A DNA stretch of 64,000 nucleotides, taken from Alloyangia pacifica (GTDB lineage Bacteria > Pseudomonadota > Alphaproteobacteria > Rhodobacterales > Rhodobacteraceae). Of the stretch, positions 12,595-20,774 are shown in pieces; within the stretch, counting starts at the first letter, position 1, and each line of letters begins with the position of its first letter. A program made the position numbers and the translations under genes. The stretch is taken from contig NZ_JAIVKX010000002.1 of assembly GCF_020524285.1 (NCBI RefSeq), forward strand, positions 496,001-560,000, written 5' to 3'. The notes beneath the pieces were generated by a model. It worked only from the letters and a program-made list of their open reading frames with translations. It searched no databases and was not told where the DNA came from.

Positions 12595-13680
12595 TCAGAG
12601 ACCCATGACGCGGTTACGCTGGGCCGAGAAGGCGCCTTCCGAACGGGAGATCCACTGGGCCGAGGAGCGCAGCGAGGCGTTGAAGCTCTCGTAGCACTTC
12701 GAGTAAAGCTCGTCGCCCATGGGCTCTTCCATGACTTCCTTGGCCGCGGCGCCGAAGGCGTCCCAGACGGAGTCGGGGAATTGCACCAGCTTCACGCCGC
12801 CGGACTGCAGGCGCTGCAGCGCTGCCGAGTTGTTGGCCATAAACAGCGACATGGTCCACAGGTTGGACGCGCGCGAGACCTGCTCGACGATCTTCTGCTG
12901 GCCCGGAGTCAGGCTCTCGAAGACCTCGAGGTTCATGGTCAGGTTCAGGTTCGGACCCGGCTCGTGGAAGCCCGCGGTGTAGTAGGTCTTGGTGATTTCC
13001 TGGAAACCGGCCTTCTCGTCGGCCCACGGACCGATCCACTCGGTGCCGTCGATCGCCCCCGAGGACAGCGCCTGGTACACTTCCGCGCCGGGCAGGTTCT
13101 GCACCGATGCGCCGAGCTTGCCGAGCACCTGGCCACCCTGGCCGGGCATGCGGAACTTCAGGCCCTGGAAGTCTTCCGGAGAATTGATTTCCTTGGAGAA
13201 CCAGCCACCCGACTGCGGGCCGGTGTTGCCCGACGGGAAGGCCTTCAGGCCGAAGATCGAGTACAGCTCGTCGCAGAGTTCGCGGCCGCCGTCATGGTAG
13301 AACCAGTTGGCATATTCCATGAAGTTCATGCCGAAGGGCACCTGGCTGAAGAACGACAGCGCCGGGTGCTGGCCGAGGAAGTAGTAGTCCACCCCGTGAT
13401 ACATGTCCGCCTGGCCGGCGGAGACCGCGTCGAACACCTCGAAGGCGCCGACAAGCTCGCCCGCGGCCTTCAGCTCGACGGTCAGCTCGCCATCGGTGGC
13501 TGCGGTGATCTGGTCGGCGCAGTATTGCGCGCTGTCATGCACACCGGCGAGGCCGCGGCCCCAGGTGGTCACGAGGGTGAGGGTGCGGCGGCCCTGCGCG
13601 ACGGCCGGAGCGGCAAGCGCGGTTGCAGCGGCGGCTGCGCCACCAGCGGTGGAAGCCCTCAGAAAGGAACGACGATCCAT
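12595..13680 (-). CDS. TakP-like TRAP substrate-binding protein, Tat-exported
   Basis: 361 residues beginning MDRRSFLRASTAGG, a twin-arginine signal with an AxA-type cleavage near residue 28 (APAVAQG). The mature part carries the DctP-fold signature of the TakP subgroup: GNTGPQSGGWF, FRMPGQGGQVLGKLG and DGTEWIGPWADEKAGF. These closely parallel Rhodobacter TakP, which binds pyruvate and other 2-oxo acids. It works in the periplasm, delivering ligand to the DctQ/DctM pair. The start has GGGAGG eight bases upstream. It is the first gene of the operon and diverges from a Cache histidine kinase/response regulator pair. 2-Oxo acid, lactate or another monocarboxylate are the plausible ligands. Confidence 0.88.
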   Translation of the reverse strand: MDRRSFLRASTAGGAAAAATALAAPAVAQGRRTLTLVTTWGRGLAGVHDSAQYCADQITAATDGELTVELKAAGELVGAFEVFDAVSAGQADMYHGVDYYFLGQHPALSFFSQVPFGMNFMEYANWFYHDGGRELCDELYSIFGLKAFPSGNTGPQSGGWFSKEINSPEDFQGLKFRMPGQGGQVLGKLGASVQNLPGAEVYQALSSGAIDGTEWIGPWADEKAGFQEITKTYYTAGFHEPGPNLNLTMNLEVFESLTPGQQKIVEQVSRASNLWTMSLFMANNSAALQRLQSGGVKLVQFPDSVWDAFGAAAKEVMEEPMGDELYSKCYESFNASLRSSAQWISRSEGAFSAQRNRVMGL

Positions 13681-13761
13681 TTAAATCCTCCCATAGATTA
13701 TTCTGCGCCGGGTCGTCTCCTCCGTCCCGGCGCGGATCGTTACGGTTCGGGCACCCTAAGA

Positions 13762-13864
13762 CACAACATTGTGCGAGCGGAATACCCAGCACTGCGTAGA
13801 ATTGGTCATAATCTTGCCCATGACGTCACGAAAACGCGCCTCCCCCTTGTGTTCCGTTACGGAA
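13762..13864. promoter_or_regulatory. Two palindromes in the takP-like/histidine-kinase divergent region
   Basis: CACAA-CA-TTGTG lies at 13762-13773 and TTCCGT-T-ACGGAA at 13852-13864; a TGACGTCA palindrome sits between them at 13820-13827. Their place between the transporter operon and its likely two-component regulators makes them candidate response-regulator sites. Which one is bound, if any, cannot be told from the sequence. Confidence 0.4.
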
Positions 13865-13927
13865 ATTCTAACGAAATATTCCCTCGCGCCTTCCCAAAAC
13901 GCCGAATCGTGGCGTAATCCGAAGGAG

Positions 13928-15364
13928 ATGCGCGGGATTTTCCAGAACCTCAGGCAATCGCTTCGGCTCAGCTACGGACAGAAGCTCTTTCTTCTGGCCT
14001 CGGTGCCGCTCATCCTCGCCTGCGCCGCCATCGCGCTGCTCGTCGCCTACCAGTCGCGGATGCTCGCCGAGCGCGAGATCCGCCAGCTCGAGAACGAGTT
14101 GCTGGAAGCCAAGAAGCAAGAGCTGCGCAACTACGTCACCCAGGCGCGCAACGGCTTCTACTTCATCTACGGCGCCGCCGCCCCCGACGACGCGCAGGCC
14201 AAGACCCAGGTCGCGCAGATCCTCGCGGCGATGATCTACGGCGAGGATGGCTCGTTCTTCGTCTACGACTACGACGGCACCAACCTCGTCTCGCCGCGGC
14301 GCACCGAGATGATCGGGCGCAATTGGTCCGGCCTCGCCGACAGCGAGGGCACCCCGATCGTCGATCCGCTGATCGAGATCGCCCGGCAGGGCTCGGGCTA
14401 CCATTCCTTCCTCTGGCCGAAACCCTCCACCGGCGAGGAGGCCGAGATGATCGCCTTCGTGCTCGGGTTCCAGGACTGGCAATGGGCGGTGGGCACCGGC
14501 GTGTGGATCGATGACGTGCTGGCCACGGTCAGCGCCAGCCGCGCCGAGGTGCAGGCCCGCATCCGGCGCACCTTCCTCTACATCGGCGGCATCACCCTCG
14601 GCGCATTGCTGGTGGTGTTCTTCTCCGGCCTCGCGATGAACCTGCGCGAGCGGCGGCTGGCCGATGCCAAGCTCAAGGAGCTGACGCAGCGGGTGTTCGA
14701 CGCGCAGGAAGACGAGCGCCGCCGCGTCGCGCGCGAGCTGCACGACGGCATCAGCCAGATCCTCGTCGGAGTGAAATACGCGCTCGACATCACCAAGCGC
14801 CGGCTATCGCAGCACGATCCGCGCGCCATGGACACGCTCGACCGCGGCCACGAGGCGCTTTCGGGCGCCATTCAGGAGGTGCGGCGGATCAGCCGCGACC
14901 TGCGCCCCGGCGTGCTCGACGACCTCGGCCTCGGCCCGGCACTGAAGGCGCTGATCGACGACTTCGAGGCGCGCACCGGCATCGAAACCACCCTCGAGAC
15001 CGTGGTCTTCCGCAACCGCGTCGACCAGGAGGGGCGGATCGCGCTCTACCGGATCGCGCAGGAGGCGCTGACCAATATCGAGCGCCACTCCGGCGCCAGC
15101 GAGGTCACGCTCGACCTGCGCGGCCATCGCCGCGGCGCCACGCTGCGGATCGAGGACAACGGCCGTGGCATCGATCCCGAACGCATCCGCGGCCAGCGCG
15201 GCATCGGCCTGCGCAACATGCAGGAGCGCATGGACCAGCTCGGCGGCAGCCTGCGGATCTTGTCCTCGAAATCCGGCACGGTTATCGAGGCACAGATCCC
15301 CCTGTCGCACCTCCTGCCGCCCGAAGACGGGGCCCCCACTCCCAAGAGCAAGGCAAGCGCATGA
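13928..15364 (+). CDS. Cache-domain sensor histidine kinase (NarL/HisKA_3 type)
   Basis: 478 residues. A membrane segment lies at ~19-41, then a periplasmic single-Cache region (NYVTQARNGFYFIYGA; GEDGSFFVYDYDG; WQWAVGTGVWIDDV), a second membrane segment at ~213-236, a HisKA_3 dimerisation domain with the phospho-acceptor in ARELHDGISQ (H272), and an HATPase domain (EDNGRGIDPE, GIGLRNMQERM). It should sense a small carboxylate outside the membrane and phosphorylate the next gene's product. The ATG at 13928 abuts GAAGGAG with no spacer, which is odd; upstream ATGs at 13769 and 13820 would add unconserved residues, so the exact start is uncertain. It overlaps the regulator gene by 4 bp. Confidence 0.85.
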   Translation: MRGIFQNLRQSLRLSYGQKLFLLASVPLILACAAIALLVAYQSRMLAEREIRQLENELLEAKKQELRNYVTQARNGFYFIYGAAAPDDAQAKTQVAQILAAMIYGEDGSFFVYDYDGTNLVSPRRTEMIGRNWSGLADSEGTPIVDPLIEIARQGSGYHSFLWPKPSTGEEAEMIAFVLGFQDWQWAVGTGVWIDDVLATVSASRAEVQARIRRTFLYIGGITLGALLVVFFSGLAMNLRERRLADAKLKELTQRVFDAQEDERRRVARELHDGISQILVGVKYALDITKRRLSQHDPRAMDTLDRGHEALSGAIQEVRRISRDLRPGVLDDLGLGPALKALIDDFEARTGIETTLETVVFRNRVDQEGRIALYRIAQEALTNIERHSGASEVTLDLRGHRRGATLRIEDNGRGIDPERIRGQRGIGLRNMQERMDQLGGSLRILSSKSGTVIEAQIPLSHLLPPEDGAPTPKSKASA

Positions 15365-16005
15365 CCGAACCCACGAAAGTCGTCATCGTCGATGATCATC
15401 CGCTGGTCGCCGAGGGCATCGAGGCGCTGCTGGAAAGCTATGAGGACATCACCGTGCTGGCCACGGTCTCGGACGGGCAGCAGATGATCGACCGGCTCGA
15501 CGAGCTGGTCCCCGACGTGATCCTGATGGATCTCAACATGCCCGGGCTCGGCGGGCTCTCGGCCACCGAGATGATCCTGGAACGCCGCCCCGAGACGCGG
15601 GTGCTGGTGCTCTCGATGCACGACACGCCGCAGTATATCACCACCGCGCTCGGCCACGGCGCCTCGGGCTACCTGCTCAAGGACGTGCCCACCGAGGAGA
15701 TCAAGACCGCGATCGACACGGTGATGCAGGGCGAACGCTACCTCTGCACCGGCGCCGAGGGCGCGCTGGCACCGGTGATGACCGGCGGCCGCGAGCAGCT
15801 CACCAACCGCGAGCAGACCATCCTGCTGCAATTGGCGCAGGGCAAATCGAACAAGGAAGTGGCGCAGGCGCTGGATATCTCTGTGCGCACGGTCGAGACC
15901 CACCGCAAGAACATCAAGCGCAAGCTCGGCATCAGTTCCACCGCCGGGCTCACCCGCTATGCGCTGGAACACGGCGTGCTGCAGGGCACCGGCGTCAACA
16001 GCTAA
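15361..16005 (+). CDS. NarL/FixJ-type response regulator
   Basis: 214 residues. The receiver domain has the acidic pair D11/D12, the phosphorylatable D57 in LMDLNMPG, and the switch/lysine region GYLLKDV. The C-terminal LuxR helix-turn-helix is LTNREQTILLQLAQGKSNKE through VRTVETHRKNIKRKLG. Its ATG overlaps the kinase stop (ATGA), so the pair is co-translated. Divergence from the TRAP operon suggests that operon is its main target; this is inferred from context. Confidence 0.9.
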   Translation: MTEPTKVVIVDDHPLVAEGIEALLESYEDITVLATVSDGQQMIDRLDELVPDVILMDLNMPGLGGLSATEMILERRPETRVLVLSMHDTPQYITTALGHGASGYLLKDVPTEEIKTAIDTVMQGERYLCTGAEGALAPVMTGGREQLTNREQTILLQLAQGKSNKEVAQALDISVRTVETHRKNIKRKLGISSTAGLTRYALEHGVLQGTGVNS

Positions 16006-16194
16006 GCTTTGGCTCAGCACGGCCCCTGCTTAAATTTGGCTAAAATATCCCGGGGAAATTCGCGTGCGCAGACTGGGGCAGAGCCGCGTCTTCTAGCTGA
16101 CTTGCGTTGCTTGCGGTCATGCTTGGGAAATGGTCCCGACCGCGGCCGGCACGGACTTTACGCGCAATGCCTCAGAAGGCGGTCTGTCTCTGGA

Positions 16195-16416
16195 TCAGAT
16201 CAGCGTGCCGACCCAGGCGATCACGTCATGCTCCGCCGTGCCGAGCGTCGCGGGCAGCACCTGAACCGCCTCGGGGGCGTTCAGACGGGCCTCTTCGTCG
16301 GGATCGCTCTCGAGCGTCGCGAGTGCCTGCGTCAGAACCAGAAGACCAATCAGCGTCAGCGCCTTGATGACACCGAAATCGCGCGCCTGGCGATAGAAGC
16401 GGTGATATTGCGCCAT
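16195..16416 (-). CDS. Small single-pass membrane or exported protein, unknown function
   Basis: 73 residues. The short ORF is convincing because AGGAGGG sits five bases before the ATG. Residues ~16-33 (VIKALTLIGLLVLTQALA) form a hydrophobic helix after a basic N-terminus, and the remainder is acidic, ending in HDVIAWVGTLI. It could be a membrane-anchored peptide or a secreted protein with a signal peptide. It is convergent with the response regulator and upstream of the ilv leader on the opposite strand. I do not recognise a family. Confidence 0.6.
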   Translation of the reverse strand: MAQYHRFYRQARDFGVIKALTLIGLLVLTQALATLESDPDEEARLNAPEAVQVLPATLGTAEHDVIAWVGTLI

Positions 16417-16638
16417 GATACCCTCCTGCGCAAAAAGTGAACCCTCGAGTTCAGTATCGCAGCCCCGCAGCTCCGGGGCAAATCACGACATCGCGCATGC
16501 AGACCCGCCGTCTGAAACATTGCGCGGAACCTGGCCCGGCCTCGGCCAAATTTCGCGAAACTGCGCGCAGAGCGTCGCCGGGCGCAATAAATGGAAAAAT
16601 TTCTCGCTTGCAGGGTACTTTTTCTGAGCCGATAGGTG

Positions 16639-16667
16639 TTGACCCTCCCCGCCCCTCCGCCTATGGT
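16639..16667 (+). promoter_or_regulatory. Sigma-70-type promoter of the ilv leader/operon
   Basis: TTGACC (16639-16644), a 17-bp spacer and TATGGT (16662-16667) lie about 30 bp before the leader-peptide start. Spacing and sequence fit a housekeeping promoter. Confidence 0.6.
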
Positions 16668-16696
16668 CCGCCCCACGCACGAAGGGAGTCCGCCAG

Positions 16697-16744
16697 ATGG
16701 GCCTACTTGTAATCATTGTAGAGACATGGCGCATGGGCCGGTAA
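16697..16744 (+). CDS. ilv operon leader peptide (15 aa)
   Basis: This tiny ORF encodes MGLLVIIVETWRMGR. Residues 3-8 are Leu-Leu-Val-Ile-Ile-Val, six consecutive branched-chain residues, which is the hallmark of a regulatory leader for branched-chain amino acid biosynthesis. GAAGGGAG lies eight bases before the ATG. It precedes a terminator hairpin and then the acetolactate synthase genes. Scarcity of charged Leu, Val or Ile tRNA should stall the ribosome here and change the folding downstream. Confidence 0.85.
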   Translation: MGLLVIIVETWRMGR

Positions 16745-16796
16745 TCGGAACCATAATGGACCCCCATGCGCCCCCGAAATCCTCGGGGGCTTTTTT
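16728..16796 (+). promoter_or_regulatory. Transcription attenuator of the ilv operon
   Basis: The terminator is an 8-bp stem (16770-16777 with 16783-16790) followed by six Ts (16791-16796). An alternative 10-bp pairing, GGCGCATGGG at 16728-16737 with CCCATGCGCC at 16763-16772, takes the first three bases of the terminator stem. The upstream arm lies inside the last codons of the leader peptide, so ribosome position decides which hairpin forms. This is classical amino-acid attenuation logic; the competing fold is my manual reading. Confidence 0.8.
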
Positions 16797-16823
16797 GTGC
16801 GCAAACGAGAAGTAAAAACCGAA

Positions 16824-18602
16824 ATGACGTCTGGAACGGAGACCGCGATGACACGTCAGATGACCGGAGCGAAGATGGTGGTTCAAGCCCTGAAGGATCA
16901 GGGTGTGGACACGGTATTCGGCTACCCCGGTGGCGCGATGCTACCGATCTACGACGAGATTTTCCAGCAGAACGACATCCGGCACATCCTTGTCCGGCAC
17001 GAGCAGGCGGCGATCCATGCCGCCGAGGGCTATGCCCGCTCGACCGGTAAGCCGGGGGTTGCGCTGGTGACCTCGGGGCCCGGTGCCACCAACGCGGTGA
17101 CCGGCCTCACCGACGCGCTGCTCGACTCGATCCCGATCGTCGTGCTCTCGGGCCAGGTGCCGACCTTCATGATCGGCTCGGACGCCTTTCAGGAGGCGGA
17201 CACCGTCGGCATCACCCGTCCCTGCACCAAGCACAACTGGCTGGTGAAGGAGACCGACAAGCTGTCGAGCGTCATCCACCAGGCCTTCCACGTGGCGACC
17301 TCGGGCCGCCCCGGCCCGGTGCTGATCGACATTCCCAAGGACGTGCAGTTCGCCACCGGCGACTACACCGCCAAGCCGCAGGCGCCGGTCGGTCACTACC
17401 AGCCGCAGGTGAAGGGCGACATCGAGACGATCACCCAGCTCGTCGAGGCCATCGAGAAGGCCGAGCGCCCGGTGTTCTACACCGGCGGCGGCGTGATCAA
17501 CTCCGGCCCCGCCGCGAGCCAGCTGCTGCGCGAGATTGTCGAGGCCACCGGCTTCCCGATCACCTCGACCCTGATGGGCCTCGGCGCCTACCCCGCCTCG
17601 GGCAAGTCCTGGCTGGGGATGCTCGGCATGCACGGTCTCTACGAGGCCAACCTGGCGATGCACGGCTGCGACCTGATGATCAACATCGGCGCGCGCTTCG
17701 ACGACCGCATCACCGGCCGGCTCGATGCCTTCTCGCCGAAGTCGAAGAAGGCGCATATCGACATCGACCCCTCGTCGATCAACAAGGTGATCAAGGCGGA
17801 CATGCCCATCGTCGGCGACGTCGGCCACGTGCTCGAGGACGTTCTGAAGATCTGGAAGGCCCGCGGCCGCAAGGTGAACCGCGAGGCGATCGCCAAGTGG
17901 TGGCAGCAGATCGAGGAGTGGAAGAAGGTTGACTGCCTGACCTACAAGGGCTCCGAGACCGTCATCAAGCCGCAGTACGCGCTGCAGCGCCTCGAGGCGC
18001 TGACCAAGGGCCGTGACCGCTACATCACCACCGAGGTCGGCCAGCACCAGATGTGGGCCGCGCAATACCTCGGCTTCGAGGATCCGAACCGCTGGATGAC
18101 CTCCGGCGGGCTCGGCACCATGGGCTACGGCTTCCCGGCCTCGGTCGGCGTGCAGGTCGCCCACCCCGAGGCGCTGGTGATCAACGTCGCCGGAGAGGCG
18201 TCCTGGCTGATGAACATGCAGGAGATGGGCACCGCGGTGCAGTTCAACCTGCCGGTCAAGCAGTTCATCCTCAACAACGAGCGGCTCGGCATGGTGCGCC
18301 AGTGGCAGCAGCTGCTGCACGGCGAGCGCTACTCGCAGAGCTGGTCCGAGGCGCTGCCCGATTTCGTCAAGCTCGCCGAGGCCTTCGGCGCCAAGGGCAT
18401 CATCTGCAAGGATCCCGCCGATCTCGACGACGCGATCATGGAGATGCTCGACCATGACGGGCCGGTGATCTTCGACTGCCTCGTCGAGAAGCACGAGAAC
18501 TGCTTCCCGATGATCCCGTCGGGCGAGCCGCACAACAAGATGCTGCTCGGCGACGCGCAGGCCACCAACGCCATCGCCGGCAAGGGCGCGGTGCTGGTCT
18601 GA
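16824..18602 (+). CDS. ilvB: Acetolactate synthase, large catalytic subunit
   Basis: A ThDP enzyme of 592 residues if started at ATG 16824. Signatures include FGYPGGAMLPIYDE, the catalytic glutamate in VRHEQAAIHAAEGYA, the FAD-domain segment GMLGMHGLYEAN and the ThDP site (NVAGEASWLMNMQEM through LNNERLGMV). It condenses two pyruvates to acetolactate, or pyruvate with 2-oxobutyrate, at the start of valine, leucine and isoleucine synthesis. An ATG at 16848 (MTRQMTGAKM) has a better-spaced GGAG and may be the true start. The pyrophosphate motif reads GEA rather than GDG in the first positions, as in related Rhodobacterales enzymes I recall. It is transcribed behind the attenuator and followed by its regulatory subunit. 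Confidence 0.95.
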   Translation: MTSGTETAMTRQMTGAKMVVQALKDQGVDTVFGYPGGAMLPIYDEIFQQNDIRHILVRHEQAAIHAAEGYARSTGKPGVALVTSGPGATNAVTGLTDALLDSIPIVVLSGQVPTFMIGSDAFQEADTVGITRPCTKHNWLVKETDKLSSVIHQAFHVATSGRPGPVLIDIPKDVQFATGDYTAKPQAPVGHYQPQVKGDIETITQLVEAIEKAERPVFYTGGGVINSGPAASQLLREIVEATGFPITSTLMGLGAYPASGKSWLGMLGMHGLYEANLAMHGCDLMINIGARFDDRITGRLDAFSPKSKKAHIDIDPSSINKVIKADMPIVGDVGHVLEDVLKIWKARGRKVNREAIAKWWQQIEEWKKVDCLTYKGSETVIKPQYALQRLEALTKGRDRYITTEVGQHQMWAAQYLGFEDPNRWMTSGGLGTMGYGFPASVGVQVAHPEALVINVAGEASWLMNMQEMGTAVQFNLPVKQFILNNERLGMVRQWQQLLHGERYSQSWSEALPDFVKLAEAFGAKGIICKDPADLDDAIMEMLDHDGPVIFDCLVEKHENCFPMIPSGEPHNKMLLGDAQATNAIAGKGAVLV

Positions 18603-18678
18603 GGACCGCGCGGAGGGGGCTCCCCCTCCGCTCCCCCAGGACCCTCACCCCCAAAGGACTTTACAGGAGCTGCAAGCC

Positions 18679-19242
18679 ATGTCGCCGCTACAGATCAAGA
18701 AGGGCTCGTCCAAGCATTCGGCCTACAACCTACGGCCCACCTTCTCGGACGTTCAGGAAACCCACACCATCACCGTGCTGGTCGAGAACGAGCCGGGCGT
18801 TCTGGCCCGGGTCATCGGCCTGTTCTCGGGCCGGGGCTACAACATCGACAGCCTCACCGTGGCCGAGGTGGACCACGAGGGGCACCTGTCGCGCATCACC
18901 ATCGTCACCACCGGCACGCCGCAGGTGATCGAGCAGATCAAGGCCCAGCTCGGCCGCATCGTCTCGGTACGGGACGTGCATGACCTCACCGCCGAGGGCA
19001 GCTCGGTCGAGCGCGAGCTTGCGCTGCTCAAGGTCGCCGGCGCCGGCGAGAAGCGGGTCGAGGCGCTGCGCCTGGCGGACATCTTTCGCGCGCAGGTGGT
19101 CGACAGCACGCTCGAGAGCTTCGTGTTCCAGCTCACCGGTACCCCGGACAAGATCGACGCCTTTGCCGAGCTGATGCGTCCTCTTGGTCTGGTACAGGTG
19201 GCGCGCACCGGCGTCGCCGCCCTCGCCCGCGGCGCCGCCTGA
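18679..19242 (+). CDS. ilvH: Acetolactate synthase, small regulatory subunit
   Basis: 187 residues. The N-terminal ACT domain (HTITVLVENEPGVLARVIGL, then GYNIDSLTVAEVD) is followed by the C-terminal ALS small-subunit domain (ELALLKVAG through LVQVARTGVAALARG). It binds valine and confers activity and feedback control on the large subunit. AGGAG lies 10 bases before the ATG. The 76-bp gap from ilvB holds a short GC-rich hairpin-like stretch (GGAGGGGGCTCCCCCTCC). A terminator follows the gene. Confidence 0.95.
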   Translation: MSPLQIKKGSSKHSAYNLRPTFSDVQETHTITVLVENEPGVLARVIGLFSGRGYNIDSLTVAEVDHEGHLSRITIVTTGTPQVIEQIKAQLGRIVSVRDVHDLTAEGSSVERELALLKVAGAGEKRVEALRLADIFRAQVVDSTLESFVFQLTGTPDKIDAFAELMRPLGLVQVARTGVAALARGAA

Positions 19243-19272
19243 GATCGCCGCACCCCATCGCCGAAATGCATA

Positions 19273-19300
19273 AACGGGCCCGAGATTCGGGCCCGTTTTC
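19273..19300. terminator. Bidirectional terminator between ilvH and the convergent 120-aa gene
   Basis: A perfect 11-bp stem (19273-19283 with 19287-19297) with a GAT loop is followed by TTCTT. It can serve ilvH on the plus strand and the gene ending at 19328 on the minus strand. Confidence 0.85.
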
Positions 19301-19327
19301 TTATGTCACAGGACATAGGCGATTCGG

Positions 19328-19690
19328 TCAGGCGACGTTTTTCTCGCGCCGCGGAAGATCGGGGAACGCAACAATCTTCCCCGACGCCGAGACAGCGGCC
19401 TGCCGATCGGCATCGCCCGACGCAGCGCTCCCGGCACCGTCGCGCAGGCTTTGCACCAAACCGAAGAACGGTTTTTCCTCAAGCCTTTGCGGATTGCTGG
19501 CGTGGCGGAGGTTTCCGCCCTCGTGGATATCGAACTGGACGAGATCGCCGACCTCCAGATCACCGCCGTCGTGAAGGCTGCTCTCCGGCCCGCGCCAGTA
19601 CGCCAGCTCGCCGTGATCCTCGCACCAGAACACCGCTTTTTGATCACTCTGGTGAGCCCAGAGCACAATCCCGACCATCATCTGTGACAT
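19328..19690 (-). CDS. Conserved-looking hypothetical protein, 120 aa
   Basis: The N-terminal half (MVGIVLWAHQSDQKAVFWCE, then LAYWRGPE, LEVGDLVQFDIH) has alternating hydrophobic/polar residues suggestive of a small beta-barrel. The C-terminal ~40 residues are loose and charged, ending in PRREKNVA. No family is recognised with confidence. It shares the terminator of ilvH and diverges from the XRE regulator. The ATG at 19690 has GAGGTG 11 bases upstream, somewhat far; the next Met codons (MMVG) are alternatives. It may be a single-strand nucleic-acid-binding protein, but that is speculation. Confidence 0.6.
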   Translation of the reverse strand: MSQMMVGIVLWAHQSDQKAVFWCEDHGELAYWRGPESSLHDGGDLEVGDLVQFDIHEGGNLRHASNPQRLEEKPFFGLVQSLRDGAGSAASGDADRQAAVSASGKIVAFPDLPRREKNVA

Positions 19691-19864
19691 GCATGCCCCC
19701 GCACCTCGTCACAAATCAGACTGACCCAGATGCGCAGCGGCTCACATGCGACGAAACGTGACGTGTGCTTGCATTTTGTGACAGGGTGAATAACACTTGT
19801 CTCCATATGGCATCAGGCGTGACGCTATATAGCAACAACAAAAGGTTCACAGGGAGGAAAGCGC

Positions 19865-20734
19865 ATGGACAGCGTGGCCTTGCAAAGAACTGTCGCAAAG
19901 CAGAAAGAAAACGGAATGGCCACCGCGCCCAGGGACAAGGAACCGGAGCTCAGTCCGGCAGAGCTGCGCAGCGTCTTCGGCGCCAACCTGCGAAAACTCG
20001 GCAGCAGCGCCGCGTCGATCTCGGCCCTGTGCCGCGATCTCGGCATCAATCGCACCCAGTTCAACAGGTATCTGGCGGGGGAATCCTTCCCGCGGCCGGA
20101 CGTGCTGCACCGGATCTGCACCTTCTTTGACGTGGATGCGCGTATCCTGCTCGAACCGGTGGACGACATTGCCGAAGCGCCGCAGAGCCTGATGAGCCAC
20201 CCTTTCCTCGCCGATTATGTCGGTGCGGGAATGCTTGGCCTCGGCGAAGAGGATTTCCCCTCGGGCTTCTACCGCTTCTCGCGCGCGGCCTTTTCCGAGG
20301 AGTCGCGCTTCGTCGTCGGCGTGGTCCGCATCTTCCGCAAGGACGGTATGACCTTCCTGCGCGGCTTCGAGCCTAAGGAAGCGCTGGCCATGTACGATCT
20401 GCCGACCGACGCCGCCTCGCGCGAGTACCGCGGCCTCGTGCTGCAGCAGGCCGAGGGCATCGGCGCGCTGGTCAGCCGCAAGGGCGCCGTGACCACCTCG
20501 TTCAACTACCTGTCGAAGGCCGGCGGCCTCGCCAACCACTTCTGGGTCGGCTACGCCGTGCGCACCACGCCCGAGAACCACTCGGGCCGGCGCGCCGCGC
20601 GGCTGGTCTACGAATACCTCGGCACCGACACCCACAAGGTGCTCGCCGCGGCCCGCGGCTCCGGCTATCGCACCGCGAAGGAGCTCGTCCCCTTCCACCG
20701 ACAGCAGCTGCGCGTCGACGAAGACTTCCGCTGA
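19865..20734 (+). CDS. XRE-family transcriptional regulator with C-terminal sensor-like domain
   Basis: 289 residues. Residues ~31-90 form a helix-turn-helix of the Cro/XRE type (LRSVFGANLRKLG, ISALCRDLGINRTQFNRYLA, FPRPDVLHRICTFFDVD). The remaining ~190 residues have no recognised domain; they contain FRKDGMTFLRGFEPKE and HFWVGYAVRTT. GGGAGG lies seven bases before the ATG. Long XRE proteins with an unnamed second domain are common in Rhodobacterales. The target is unknown. An AT-rich stretch (CTATATAGC) 25-35 bp upstream may hold its -10 box. Confidence 0.82.
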   Translation: MDSVALQRTVAKQKENGMATAPRDKEPELSPAELRSVFGANLRKLGSSAASISALCRDLGINRTQFNRYLAGESFPRPDVLHRICTFFDVDARILLEPVDDIAEAPQSLMSHPFLADYVGAGMLGLGEEDFPSGFYRFSRAAFSEESRFVVGVVRIFRKDGMTFLRGFEPKEALAMYDLPTDAASREYRGLVLQQAEGIGALVSRKGAVTTSFNYLSKAGGLANHFWVGYAVRTTPENHSGRRAARLVYEYLGTDTHKVLAAARGSGYRTAKELVPFHRQQLRVDEDFR

Positions 20735-20743
20735 CCCCATCTT

Positions 20744-20774
20744 CCGGCATCGCCCAGGCGGTGCCGGTTCGTTC
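20744..20774. terminator. Hairpin terminator between convergent XRE and DUF2189 genes
   Basis: An 11-bp stem with one wobble pair (20744-20754 with 20757-20767) is followed by TTCGTTCTC on the plus strand. It lies in the 40-bp gap between the two stop codons. Confidence 0.5.
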
